DNA of 44,539 nt from Sphingobium sp. YR768 (GTDB lineage: Bacteria; Pseudomonadota; Alphaproteobacteria; Sphingomonadales; Sphingomonadaceae). Shown in pieces: positions 32,206 to 40,227 of this stretch (position 1 is its first letter; every line of letters begins with the position of its first letter). Where the stretch lies: contig NZ_FOGE01000034.1 of NCBI RefSeq assembly GCF_900111125.1, positions 1-44,539 on the forward strand, written 5' to 3'. The position numbers and the translations under genes are program-made. The notes below the pieces were generated by a model. That model was not told where the DNA came from. It saw only the letters and a program-made list of their open reading frames with translations, and searched no databases.

Positions 32206-32705
32206 GAGATGAAGCGCCACCTGTTCCCCCTCCCGTTGACGGGAGGGGCGATCGGGGTCGGGCAATCCCCCAAATTGCCCTAAACAGCGCGGGGCGCTGT
32301 TTACCCCGATCGGGGGGTGGGCCAGCGCAACCTTTCAAACAACGCGCGACCGCTCGCGCAAAAGAATTACGCAGCAGCGTCACCACGCCTGAGCAATTGC
32401 TATGCCAGTGCCTGAAGGGGCGAAAGCTGGGACAGAAGTTCAGCCGTCAAATGCCAGTCGGTCCTTATTTCGCCGACTTCCTGTGCCGGGAGCGGAAGTT
32501 CATCATCGAACTTGACGGCACAAGCCACTATCAGAACGTCAGCCATGACAGTCGACGCGATGCATGCTGCCGTTCGCTTGGCTTCCAAATCTTGCGTATT
32601 TCCAATGACGATGTGATGACAAACCTTGAAGGCGTGGTGTCGCACATCAAAACCACCCTTGCGCAAGCCCACCCCCAACCCCTCCCGCCTGCGGGAGGGG
32701 AGTAA
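32202..32705 (+). CDS. DUF559-domain protein (Vsr/endonuclease-like fold)
   Basis: 167 aa from a GTG at 32202 overlapping the ABC gene stop. The first 46 residues are read through palindromic repeat and may not be translated; no better start is seen before the domain. The domain (about 48-150) matches DUF559: ARAKELRSSVTTPEQLLCQC, GQKFSRQMPVGPYFADFLC, KFIIELDGTSHYQ (acidic E-x-D-G-x-x-H core) and RDACCRSLGFQILRISNDDV. This is the PD-(D/E)xK/Vsr-like nuclease fold, so DNA nicking or repair is possible but unproven. The C-terminal residues also run into the right-hand palindrome. The gene is thus enclosed by matched inverted repeats. Confidence 0.7.
   Translation: MRDEAPPVPPPVDGRGDRGRAIPQIALNSAGRCLPRSGGGPAQPFKQRATARAKELRSSVTTPEQLLCQCLKGRKLGQKFSRQMPVGPYFADFLCRERKFIIELDGTSHYQNVSHDSRRDACCRSLGFQILRISNDDVMTNLEGVVSHIKTTLAQAHPQPLPPAGGE
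32227..32330. repeat. Left palindrome cluster of the DUF559 element
   Basis: Four nested or serial hairpins: CCCCTCCCG..CGGGAGGGG (32227-32248); CGATCGGGGT (32249-32258) with ACCCCGATCG (32303-32312); GGGCAAT..ATTGCCC (32260-32280); and AAACAGCGC..GCGCTGTTT (32282-32302). It ends with GGGGGTGGGCCAGCGCAA (32313-32330), which matches the inverted right-hand end at 16 of 18 bases. Confidence 0.85.
32659..32700. repeat. Right palindrome of the DUF559 element
   Basis: TTGCGCAAGCCCACCCCC (32659-32676) is the inverted partner of the left inner arm. It is followed by the hairpin CCCCTCCCGC-CT-GCGGGAGGGG (32679-32700), equivalent to the left outer hairpin. Together the two sides bracket the DUF559 gene. 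Confidence 0.85.
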
Positions 32706-32727
32706 GTAAGAAGCAGCAAGAACGCAG

Positions 32728-34332
32728 ATGCCCACCACCACCCACGACATCGTCATCATTGGTTCCGGCGCGGCGGGGCTGACGGCCGCCATCAACCTCG
32801 CGCAGGATCGCAAGGTGCTGGTGCTGGCCAAGGGCGCGCTGGATGGCGGGTCGACCAACTGGGCGCAGGGCGGCATTGCCGCCGTACTCGACGCGGGTGA
32901 CAGTTTCGAGGCACATGTCCATGACACGATGGTCGCGGGCGCGGGCCTCAACAATCTGGAAACGGTGGAATTCGTCGTCTCCGAAGCCCCCGCCGCGATC
33001 GACCGGCTCGCCGATCTGGGCGTGCCCTTCAACGGCGGCGAAGAATTCGGCGAACGCTGGCACCTGACCCGCGAGGGCGGCCATAGCCACCGCCGCATCG
33101 TCCATGTCGATGACGCCACCGGCCATGCGGTACAGGTCGCGCTGCTGAAGGCCGCCCGCGCCAATCCTAACATCACCCTGATGGAGGATATGGTCGCGAT
33201 CGACCTGATCACCTCCCGCCATGGGGAGCGCTATTCGGGCGACGGCCATGTCTGGGGCGTCTATGCCTTCAACCGGGCGACCGGCCATGTCGACGCGATT
33301 CTGGGCCGCGCGACGATCCTGTGCACCGGCGGGGCGGGCCGCACCTATCTCTTCTCCACCGCGCCGCGCGGCGCGACCGGCGACGGCATCGCCATGGCCT
33401 GGCGCGCGGGCTGCCGCGTGTCGAACATGGAGATGAACCAGTTCCACCCGACCTGCCTCTATGATCTGGAGGTCAAGAATTTCCTGATCACCGAAGCGGT
33501 GCGCGGCGAAGGCGGCCATCTGAAACTGCCCCCCGGCGTGGCCGGCGGCGGCGAGCGCTTCATGCCCCGCTTCGACGCCCGTGGCGAACTCGCCCCGCGC
33601 GACGTGGTGGCCCGCGCCATCGACCATGAAATCAAGCGCCTGGGGCTGGACTATGTCCATCTGGACATCAGCCATAAAGACCCGGAATTCGTGAAGCACC
33701 ACTTCCCGACCATCTATGCGCGCCTGCTGGACCTCGACATCGACATCACCAGGGAGCCTATCCCGGTCGTCCCCGCGCAACATTATACCTGCGGCGGCGT
33801 GGTGATCGATCTGGACGGCCGCACCGACCTGCCCGGCCTCTATGCCGCCGGCGAAGTCAGCGAAAGCGGCCTGCACGGCGCGAACCGTCTGGCGTCCAAC
33901 TCGCTGCTCGAATGTTTCGTCTTCGGCGAGGCGGCGGCCAAGCATATCCGGGCGCATTGGGACGAGTTGCCCCCGCCGCCGCCGATCCGGCCATGGGACG
34001 AAAGCCGCGTCACCAATGGCGACGAAGAGGTCATCGTCCAGCATAATTGGAAGGAAATCCGCCGTTTCATGTGGGACTATGTCGGCATCGTCCGCACCAC
34101 CAAACGGCTGGAGCGCGCCCAGCACCGCATCGACCTGCTGGCGAAGGAAGTGGACGAATATTACGGCAATTTCCGCGTCACGCCCGACCTGATCGAATTG
34201 CGCAACCTGCTGGAAGTCGCCCGCCTCGTCGTCCGCTCCGCCCTCCACCGCAAGGAAAGCCGGGGCCTCCATTACACGCTCGACTATCCCGAAACGCTGG
34301 ACCGGGCGGTGGACACGGTGCTGGCGCCATAA
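32728..34332 (+). CDS. nadB: L-aspartate oxidase
   Basis: 534 aa, full length. It oxidises aspartate to iminoaspartate with FAD, the first step of de novo NAD synthesis. Signatures: the dinucleotide fold IVIIGSGAAGLTAAINLA at the start, GGSTNWAQGGIAAVLD (FAD and active-site segment), ERWHLTREGGHSHRRIVHV, MNQFHPTCLYDLE, AQHYTCGGVVIDLDGRTD and GLYAAGEVSESGLHGANRLA, and a C-terminal helical region. NadB rather than succinate dehydrogenase A is indicated by its length and by the absence of sdhBCD. nadA and nadC are not adjacent. A convergent hydrolase follows. Confidence 0.95.
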   Translation: MPTTTHDIVIIGSGAAGLTAAINLAQDRKVLVLAKGALDGGSTNWAQGGIAAVLDAGDSFEAHVHDTMVAGAGLNNLETVEFVVSEAPAAIDRLADLGVPFNGGEEFGERWHLTREGGHSHRRIVHVDDATGHAVQVALLKAARANPNITLMEDMVAIDLITSRHGERYSGDGHVWGVYAFNRATGHVDAILGRATILCTGGAGRTYLFSTAPRGATGDGIAMAWRAGCRVSNMEMNQFHPTCLYDLEVKNFLITEAVRGEGGHLKLPPGVAGGGERFMPRFDARGELAPRDVVARAIDHEIKRLGLDYVHLDISHKDPEFVKHHFPTIYARLLDLDIDITREPIPVVPAQHYTCGGVVIDLDGRTDLPGLYAAGEVSESGLHGANRLASNSLLECFVFGEAAAKHIRAHWDELPPPPPIRPWDESRVTNGDEEVIVQHNWKEIRRFMWDYVGIVRTTKRLERAQHRIDLLAKEVDEYYGNFRVTPDLIELRNLLEVARLVVRSALHRKESRGLHYTLDYPETLDRAVDTVLAP

Positions 34333-34370
34333 AAAACGGCGCGGTCGTCCGGGGTAGTGGACGCCGCGCC
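34331..34370 (-). terminator. Terminator for the minus-strand hydrolase
   Basis: GGCGCGG..CCGCGCC (34338-34344 with 34364-34370), with an inner GTCC/GGAC pair, makes the stem. On the minus strand it is followed by GTTTTTTAT. It abuts the nadB stop, so it separates the convergent genes. Bases 34371-34452 show nothing else. Confidence 0.75.
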
Positions 34371-34452
34371 ATGAGGTGGAGGAGGGACGCGCTGCAAGCG
34401 CATCCGGGATCTCTTCCCTATCCGCCCTCTCCCGCGCCCGCTTTGACCGGCG

Positions 34453-35292
34453 TCAAATGGTCAGAAAATCCCTGAGCGTCGCGGTGAAGCGGGCGGGCTG
34501 GTCCGCCATCACCAGATGGCCGCTGGGGCCGATCGCCTTCAACCGCGCATCCTTCTTGCCGGCATAGTCGGTGCGGAAGCGGCTGGTGATCGCGGCGGCC
34601 TGCTGCATGTCCGATCCGACCGCATAGACCACCTCCAGCGGCACGGCGAGGCGCGGCAATTGCGGGCCAAGATCGGTGTTCGCCAGATCGCGCAGCGCAT
34701 TGGCGATGACGTCGGGATCGCTGCCCTGCGCGCCAGGCATTTGCCCGACCATCTGCGCCAGATAGCGCCGCCCCGCCGCCGTCCCGGTCAGATAGCCGCT
34801 CAACTGATCGGCCAGAAAGCCCATGCCGCTCGCCGTGCCGCAGACCATCGCCGCACCGGCCGGCAGCATGTCGACCACCATGACCCGGCCCGCCAGCCCC
34901 TTCAGCCCCAGCAGCAGCGCCAGCGTGCCGCCCATGGAATGGCCGACGATCGCCGGACGCTTCAGCCCGGCGCCCTGCACATAGCGGGCAATTTCATCGG
35001 CGATCGGTTGCAACAGCGTGCCGCTGGCGTTGGCCTCCGGCGCAAGGCCTGCAAAACCACGCACATGGACCAGATGATAGCGATAGCCCGGCAAGGCTCC
35101 GACCACCCCGTTCCAGATGCCCGGTCCGCTCGCCAGACCGGGGACCAGCAGAACATCACGCCCTTGGCCCCGCACCGTCACGGCGATCCTGCGCGATGCA
35201 AAGGGCGCGGCCGATGCCACGCCACCACCCGCCATCATCCCTGCCGCCGCTGCACCCAGCAGCCATGCCCGTCTGTCCATCATCCCGATCAT
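34453..35292 (-). CDS. Exported alpha/beta-hydrolase with Tat-like signal
   Basis: 279 aa from the ATG at 35292. MMDRRAWLLGAAAAGMMAGG is a twin-arginine-type or Sec signal ending near SAA. The hydrolase fold shows the oxyanion strand VLLVPGLASGPGIWNGVV, the nucleophile elbow VGHSMGG (Ser119) and the C-terminal GPSGHLVMADQP (His). Family members are esterases, lipases or peptidases; the substrate is not deducible. The frame is open to an ATG at 35370, but a perfect AAGGAGG abuts that ATG with no spacer and suits instead a 25-codon frame whose stop overlaps 35292. Divergent from a beta-lactamase-like gene. Confidence 0.85.
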   Translation of the reverse strand: MIGMMDRRAWLLGAAAAGMMAGGGVASAAPFASRRIAVTVRGQGRDVLLVPGLASGPGIWNGVVGALPGYRYHLVHVRGFAGLAPEANASGTLLQPIADEIARYVQGAGLKRPAIVGHSMGGTLALLLGLKGLAGRVMVVDMLPAGAAMVCGTASGMGFLADQLSGYLTGTAAGRRYLAQMVGQMPGAQGSDPDVIANALRDLANTDLGPQLPRLAVPLEVVYAVGSDMQQAAAITSRFRTDYAGKKDARLKAIGPSGHLVMADQPARFTATLRDFLTI

Positions 35293-35366
35293 GCCGCCGC
35301 TATTGCCCGTCCGCCGCTGAACCGCAACTGAGCGCACGTCCTGCCCGATCCGGTAGGTTGCGGCAT
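35289..35366 (-). CDS. Possible 25-aa leader peptide coupled to the hydrolase
   Basis: The ATG at 35366 stands four bases after AAGGAGG, the best ribosome-binding site in this region. It reads MPQPTGSGRT and on to AIAAA, then TGA at 35291-35289, which overlaps the hydrolase ATG as ATGA. The peptide is not obviously functional. Its translation could load ribosomes onto the downstream start. Alternatively, the site drives a longer hydrolase from 35370. Confidence 0.35.
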   Translation of the reverse strand: MPQPTGSGRTCAQLRFSGGRAIAAA

Positions 35367-35468
35367 TCATCCTCCTTATATCGCATTTGTGGAATCATTC
35401 GTCGCACGGACCTTGCCGGATATGGGGCAGGCCGCGCCTTATGGCCTGTAAAGAGTGCGGGGACGCGG

Positions 35469-36617
35469 ATGACATCGAATAAAAGCCGGGGCGGATCGGC
35501 GCGCCTGGTCCTGTTGATGGCGGCATTGTCCGCCTGCGTGGGTGCGCCCGAACCGCGCCGGGCGGAGGCCGCTGCCGCATCACCGCAAAAGCCATTGCCC
35601 GGCCGCCCGCAGCCCACGACCAACACCTGGCCGATCCGCCCGGTCGTCAACCCGCCCTTGCCCTATCAGGCCGTCGACCAGCATGAGGCGCCGCCGCCCG
35701 CGCTGGTCAATGTCGTGCGCAATCTGGGGCAGAGCTTCCGGGGCAAGGTGGGCATCGCCGTCCGCCGCATCGGCTCCGACTGGACCGTCGCCTGGAATGG
35801 CAACGCCCTGTTCCCGCAGCAGAGCGTGTCCAAGCTCTGGGTGTCGATGACCTTCCTCGACGCGGTCGACCGGGGCAAGCTGCGGCTGGCCGACACGACC
35901 ACCATCACCCGCAACGACCTGACCCTGTTCCATCAGCCGACCGCCGCGCTGGTCGCGCAAAATGGCGGCTGGACCAGCAGCTATTCCGACCTGATGCGCC
36001 GGGCGATGACGCAGAGCGACAATACCGCCAACGACACGCTGCTGCGCGCGGTCGGCGGGCCGGATGCGGTGCGCGGCTTCCTGGCCCGGCGGATGATCAA
36101 GGATATCCGCTTTGGCCCCGGCGAACGGCTGTTGCAGTCGGCGACGGCGGGCATGGACTGGCGACAGGATTATTCGATCGGCCGCAATTTCTACGCCGCC
36201 CGCGCCAAGCTGCCGATGGCAGTGCGAGTGAAGGCGCTCGACAATTATCTGGCCAATCCGCCAGACGGCGCGGCCCCCGCCTCGATCGTGCAGGCGCTGG
36301 CGAAGCTGAAGCAGAATGAAATGCTGTCCAGCGCCTCGTCCCGCCTGTTGCTGTCGATCATGTCGGAAGCCAAGACCGGGCCGCAGCGGATCAAGGGCGG
36401 CGTGCCGCCGGGCTGGTCCTATCTGCACAAGACCGGCACCGGGCAGGATCTGCCGCCGCGCTCCACCGGTTTCAACGATATCGGCATCATGACCGCGCCC
36501 GATGGCACCAGCTATGCGGTCGCGGTGATGATCGGATCGACCACCGTGTCGATCCCCGAACGCTGGGCGCTGATGCAGGGCGTGGCCAAGGCGGTCGCGG
36601 CCAACCACGAACGGTGA
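35469..36617 (+). CDS. Class A beta-lactamase-like lipoprotein (serine hydrolase)
   Basis: 382 aa from the ATG at 35469. The lipoprotein signal is RLVLLMAALSAC, with Cys23. A Pro-rich linker to about 75 precedes a penicillin-recognising serine-hydrolase domain with the full motif set: S119-V-S-K122 (nucleophile and base), S183-D-N185 and K321-T-G323. Glu219 lies exactly 36 residues after Ser183, as Glu166 does in class A enzymes, in ERLLQ where the usual Asn170 is Gln. Anchored in the inner or outer membrane, it could hydrolyse beta-lactams or edit peptidoglycan. The long linker and the Gln make it atypical. Divergent from the exported hydrolase. Confidence 0.85.
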   Translation: MTSNKSRGGSARLVLLMAALSACVGAPEPRRAEAAAASPQKPLPGRPQPTTNTWPIRPVVNPPLPYQAVDQHEAPPPALVNVVRNLGQSFRGKVGIAVRRIGSDWTVAWNGNALFPQQSVSKLWVSMTFLDAVDRGKLRLADTTTITRNDLTLFHQPTAALVAQNGGWTSSYSDLMRRAMTQSDNTANDTLLRAVGGPDAVRGFLARRMIKDIRFGPGERLLQSATAGMDWRQDYSIGRNFYAARAKLPMAVRVKALDNYLANPPDGAAPASIVQALAKLKQNEMLSSASSRLLLSIMSEAKTGPQRIKGGVPPGWSYLHKTGTGQDLPPRSTGFNDIGIMTAPDGTSYAVAVMIGSTTVSIPERWALMQGVAKAVAANHER

Positions 36618-36669
36618 TGAAGCGGGCTGGTTTAGCGACGTGCACTGGCGCAACATGCTTTAACTTACT

Positions 36670-36748
36670 CCGTTCGTGCTGAGCTTGTCGAAGCACGCGC
36701 GATAGGAACGAACCTTACGCGCCCTTCGACAGGCTCAGGGCGAACGGG
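36670..36748. repeat. Palindromic repeat, CGTTCG..GTCGAAG family, copy 4
   Basis: CCGTTCGTGCTGAGCTTGTC (from 36670, extending to about 36697) is inverted at 36719-36748 (GCGCCCTTCGACAGGCTCAG, then GGCGAACGGG). It sits between the convergent beta-lactamase-like and outer-membrane protein genes and may serve as a shared terminator. Confidence 0.85.
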
Positions 36749-36769
36749 TTATGGTTATAACCTCATGCT

Positions 36770-37582
36770 CTAAAAACGCCGCGCCAGTCCCAGATAGACT
36801 TCACTGTCCGGACTGGCGCTGTTCAGGCCGGTCGCAACGCCGATGTCGAACTGCATGGCGTCGGTCGGCTGCCAGGCCAGCGCCAGCCCGCCCAGTGCCT
36901 GCGTTTCATGGTCGCCAGGATCATCATCCCGCATCAACGAGGTTTCGATCGTCGCCGACAGGGTATCGCCCAGCGCCACGTCCAGCCCGATGACGCTGCC
37001 AAAGGCCAGATGGCGGCCGTCGCCATCCTCGTCCACCGCCGCATCGACCTCCGGCGTCACGCCCAGCGACAGGCCATGGCCCAGATCGAAACTGACCGGC
37101 AGCAGCAGGCCCGCGCCCCAGTCCCCCGCGCCGATCGCTTTTCCCCCGACGGGCAGGCTGGCATAGGGCATCAGCGCGACCGAAAAGCCCGATCCGTCCG
37201 GATTATGCAGGTTCCGCCGCAGCGCCAGCGTCATGTCGCCCACGCCATCATCCCGGTCGACCGCGCCGCTCAACCGGTCGCGCGTGCGGACATGGCCATA
37301 GGCGCTCCAGCCCCATTGCGCCTCCAGATCGTCGGTCAGCCCGACCCGCAGCAGCATATCGCCCGCCTCGATCGTGTCGGTGCGACTCTGCGCATCGCGC
37401 TCGTGCGTCCAGTCGCCCAGCCCGACTTCGAAGACCATATGCCCCGGCTCCACCGTACAGGCTGGCGTGCCGAGGCCCGGCCGATCCGCACAGAGATCGC
37501 GCCCCGTCGATTCCTTTGCCGCAGCAAGGGCAGACATGGATAGCAACCCTGCCAGAACCGCCACGATACGCGCCGCCTTCAT
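36770..37582 (-). CDS. Outer-membrane channel-like protein (phenol-degradation MetA-type family)
   Basis: 270 aa from the ATG at 37582, with GGAGG about 7 bases upstream. The signal peptide is KAARIVAVLAGLLSMSALAAA. Mature: LCADRPGLGTPACTVEPGHM near 31-50 with a Cys pair, then alternating strands such as DMLLRVGLTDDLEAQWGWSA, VGDMTLALRRNLHNPDG, GAGLLLPVSFDLGHGLSLGV, ending with an aromatic residue (LGLARRF). This is the pattern of a transporter-like beta-barrel of the MetA-pathway family (PF13557-like), often annotated just as transporter. Specificity unknown. Divergent from the FUSC gene. Confidence 0.8.
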   Translation of the reverse strand: MKAARIVAVLAGLLSMSALAAAKESTGRDLCADRPGLGTPACTVEPGHMVFEVGLGDWTHERDAQSRTDTIEAGDMLLRVGLTDDLEAQWGWSAYGHVRTRDRLSGAVDRDDGVGDMTLALRRNLHNPDGSGFSVALMPYASLPVGGKAIGAGDWGAGLLLPVSFDLGHGLSLGVTPEVDAAVDEDGDGRHLAFGSVIGLDVALGDTLSATIETSLMRDDDPGDHETQALGGLALAWQPTDAMQFDIGVATGLNSASPDSEVYLGLARRF

Positions 37583-37689
37583 ATCCGCCCCTCCCACAAA
37601 CAGCCCGGAAACGGATCGGAAATAATCGGCGCGGCCACTTGTTCCGTCGCAGGCTGGCAATCGCCTTCGCCGTGCGGCATGGGATAGGC

Positions 37690-38778
37690 ATGGCATCAGG
37701 CACAAAGCTGCTGGATCGGGTGACCCCGCGCACGATTGACGAGGCGGAATGCGCCGCGTCGGTGCTGCTGGCGATCCTGTTCGCGCATCTGCTGGGCGCG
37801 CATCATGTCTCCTGGGCCGCCTTTGCCGGCTATATGGTGATGCGCGGCCATGTGACCGAAACGCTGATGCGCGGGGCGCTGCGCATCGTCGGCACGGTGG
37901 CGGGCGGCGGGCTGGCGCTGGCGGCGGCGCCGGTCATATTGCCCGGCTGGCCGCTGGCCGCGCTGGCGATGATGCTGGTGGGCACGGTCAGCCTCTATGC
38001 AGCGATCGCCTCGCGCCGTTCCTATGCCTGGCTCTTCTTCGGCCTGACCTTCGCCATGGTGATGCTCGACAAGCTGGAGCATCCCGACATCGCGCTGCGC
38101 GATTTCGTCCAGACCCGCATATTGGAAACGGTGGCGGGCATTGCCGCCTGTCTGGTCGTCAGCCTGTTGTCCACGCTCAGCCTGCGGCGGCGCTGGCCCG
38201 CCCCGCCCAATCCGCCGCCACCCAGCGCGCGGTGGCATCGCGACGCCTTCCGCCACGCCTGTCAGGCTGGGGTCGCGCTGGCGCTGCTGGTGGCTTTGGG
38301 CGCAGCTTTCCGCCTGCCCGCGCTGGCGCAGGGGGCGATCATGGTCATGGCGGTGATGGTCCTGCCGATCACCGGCATCGGCCATAGCGGGCTGGTCCCC
38401 GTCAGCCGCCGCATCCTTCAGCGGATCATCGGCTGCGGCGTCGGTGCGCTCTTTGCCGCCGCCTTCCTCTTCGCCGCGAACGGATCGCCCACGCTGCTGC
38501 TGATCGGCACGCTGATCGGCGTGACGCTGGGCCGGCATCTGGAAAATGGCGACCCGGCCCATCGCTATATCGGCACGCAATTCACGCTGGCCGTGCTGGT
38601 GACTTTGGTGCCCGATCGCTATGATGCCGTCGGGCTGGAACCGGCGCTCGAACGGCTGATGGCCATCTTCGTGGGGATCGGCGTGTTGCTGCCCGTGCTG
38701 CTGATCGGCCATGCGCTGGGCGTGCGGCGGCCGATGGAGCCGGTCGTCCCGCCGCAGGACGAAGCCGGCGGCGTATAA
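37690..38778 (+). CDS. FUSC-family inner-membrane transporter
   Basis: 362 aa from the ATG at 37690 (MASGTKLLDRVTPRTIDEAE). The two halves each hold several hydrophobic helices: CAASVLLAILFAHLLGAHHV, IVGTVAGGGLALAAAPVILP and LAALAMMLVGTVSLYAAIAS, then CQAGVALALLVALGAAFRL and IIGCGVGALFAAAFLFAANG with LLLIGTLIGVTLGRH. Duplicated five- to six-TM halves match fusaric-acid-resistance/aromatic-acid exporter (FUSC) proteins. With the divergent outer-membrane barrel gene it could form part of an efflux route, but the membrane-fusion partner is missing. Substrate unknown. Confidence 0.85.
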   Translation: MASGTKLLDRVTPRTIDEAECAASVLLAILFAHLLGAHHVSWAAFAGYMVMRGHVTETLMRGALRIVGTVAGGGLALAAAPVILPGWPLAALAMMLVGTVSLYAAIASRRSYAWLFFGLTFAMVMLDKLEHPDIALRDFVQTRILETVAGIAACLVVSLLSTLSLRRRWPAPPNPPPPSARWHRDAFRHACQAGVALALLVALGAAFRLPALAQGAIMVMAVMVLPITGIGHSGLVPVSRRILQRIIGCGVGALFAAAFLFAANGSPTLLLIGTLIGVTLGRHLENGDPAHRYIGTQFTLAVLVTLVPDRYDAVGLEPALERLMAIFVGIGVLLPVLLIGHALGVRRPMEPVVPPQDEAGGV

Positions 38779-38967
38779 CTATCCTATCCCCTCTCCAACC
38801 GTCATAATCGCGCCAGACCTTGAACATCGCCCCTTTCCGATAGGATCAAGGCAGCGCAACAAAATGTCAGAATCCGCGGGAAACATGCGAAGTTAAGCGG
38901 CGCACATCCTATTTCCATAGCTGGCTTTCGCAGGGAATAAACCACCCCCGACAGGCGTAAGCCGGTC

Positions 38968-40221
38968 ATGAATGCCCATAGCCCGTTCCCGACCGACCAG
39001 AATATCGTCCCCCTGCGCCCCGACCGGTCCGGTCGCCGACCGATCCGCGTCGCCCTGTTTTCCGGCAATTATGATTGCGTGCAGGATGGCGCCAATCGCG
39101 CGCTCAACCGGCTGGTCGGACATTTGCTGCACCGGGCCGGGATGGCGGTGCGCATCTATTCGCCGACCGCGCCTTGGCCCGCTTTCCAGTCGATCGGCGA
39201 TGTCCGGTCGGTGCCCTCACTCGCCATTCCGGGCCGCCCGGAATATCGGGTCGCAATCGGCCTGACGCGCGGGGTAAGGCGCGATCTGGAAGCCTTTGCG
39301 CCGGACATCATCCATTTGTCCTGCCCCGACCGATTGGGACGGCAGGCGCAACATTATGGCCGGTCACGCGGCATTCCCGTCGTCGCCAGCCTGCATACCC
39401 GGTTCGAAACCTATCTGGACTATTATCGCCTGTCCTTCCTGCGCGGAACGATGGAGCGCTACCTCAATCGCTTTTATGGCGACGCGGACCTGATCCTGGC
39501 GCCGACCCCGCCGATCCGCGACGAGATGGCGGCCCGCCATGGCGCAGACAGGGTCGCGATCTGGAGCCGGGGCATCGATCCCCATGGCTTTTCGCCCAGC
39601 TTGCGCGATCCCGCCTTCCGCGCCGCCCATGGCTATGAGGATAGCGATATCGTGCCGCTCTTCTTCGGGCGGCTGGTGCTGGAAAAGGGCCTTGGCATCT
39701 TTGCCGATGCGATCGCCGCGATCCGGGCGCAGGGCCATCATGTCCGCCCGCTGATCGTGGGCGAAGGGCCGGCGCGCGGCTGGCTGGCCCAGCGACTCCC
39801 TAACGCCACCTTTCTGGGGCATCAGAGCGGCACCGATCTGGGCCGGGCGGTGGCGAGCGCCGACCTGCTGATCAACCCCAGCGTCACCGAAGCGTTCGGC
39901 AACGTCAATCTGGAGGCGATGGCATCCGGCCTTGCGGTGCTGTCGGCCGATGTGCCGAGCGCCAGCGCCCTGATCGACCACGACCGCACCGGCCTGTTGC
40001 TGCCGCCCGCCGATGCCATGGCCTATGCCGACGCGGCCATCGCCATGATGCGCCATCCGGACCGGCTCGCTACGATGCGGCAGGCGGCGGCACAGGCGGC
40101 ATCGGCCTATCGGTGGGAGGATGTGCTGGACGCCGTGGTGCAGGCCTATGCCGGCCTTCTGCCGCGTCAGCCATCGCCCCGACTGCTTGCCGCTTGCCCG
40201 CCCCGCACCGGCACGGGATAA
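38968..40221 (+). CDS. Glycosyltransferase family 4 protein
   Basis: 417 aa. GT-B fold. The N-terminal domain (about 25-205) starts IRVALFSGNYDCVQDGANRA, with FAPDIIHLSCPDRLGRQAQH and ASLHTRFETYLDYYR, resembling mannosyltransferases and sulfoquinovosyltransferases that act on lipids. The C-terminal domain has LFFGRLVLEKGLGIFADAI and the nucleotide-sugar E-x7-E motif in SVTEAFGNVNLEAMASG. It probably adds a sugar to a lipid or glycolipid at the inner membrane. It heads a tight run: the ECF sigma gene begins 6 bases later. The 38779-38967 region before it shows no gene and no convincing promoter. Confidence 0.9.
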   Translation: MNAHSPFPTDQNIVPLRPDRSGRRPIRVALFSGNYDCVQDGANRALNRLVGHLLHRAGMAVRIYSPTAPWPAFQSIGDVRSVPSLAIPGRPEYRVAIGLTRGVRRDLEAFAPDIIHLSCPDRLGRQAQHYGRSRGIPVVASLHTRFETYLDYYRLSFLRGTMERYLNRFYGDADLILAPTPPIRDEMAARHGADRVAIWSRGIDPHGFSPSLRDPAFRAAHGYEDSDIVPLFFGRLVLEKGLGIFADAIAAIRAQGHHVRPLIVGEGPARGWLAQRLPNATFLGHQSGTDLGRAVASADLLINPSVTEAFGNVNLEAMASGLAVLSADVPSASALIDHDRTGLLLPPADAMAYADAAIAMMRHPDRLATMRQAAAQAASAYRWEDVLDAVVQAYAGLLPRQPSPRLLAACPPRTGTG

Positions 40222-40227
40222 GCGACG

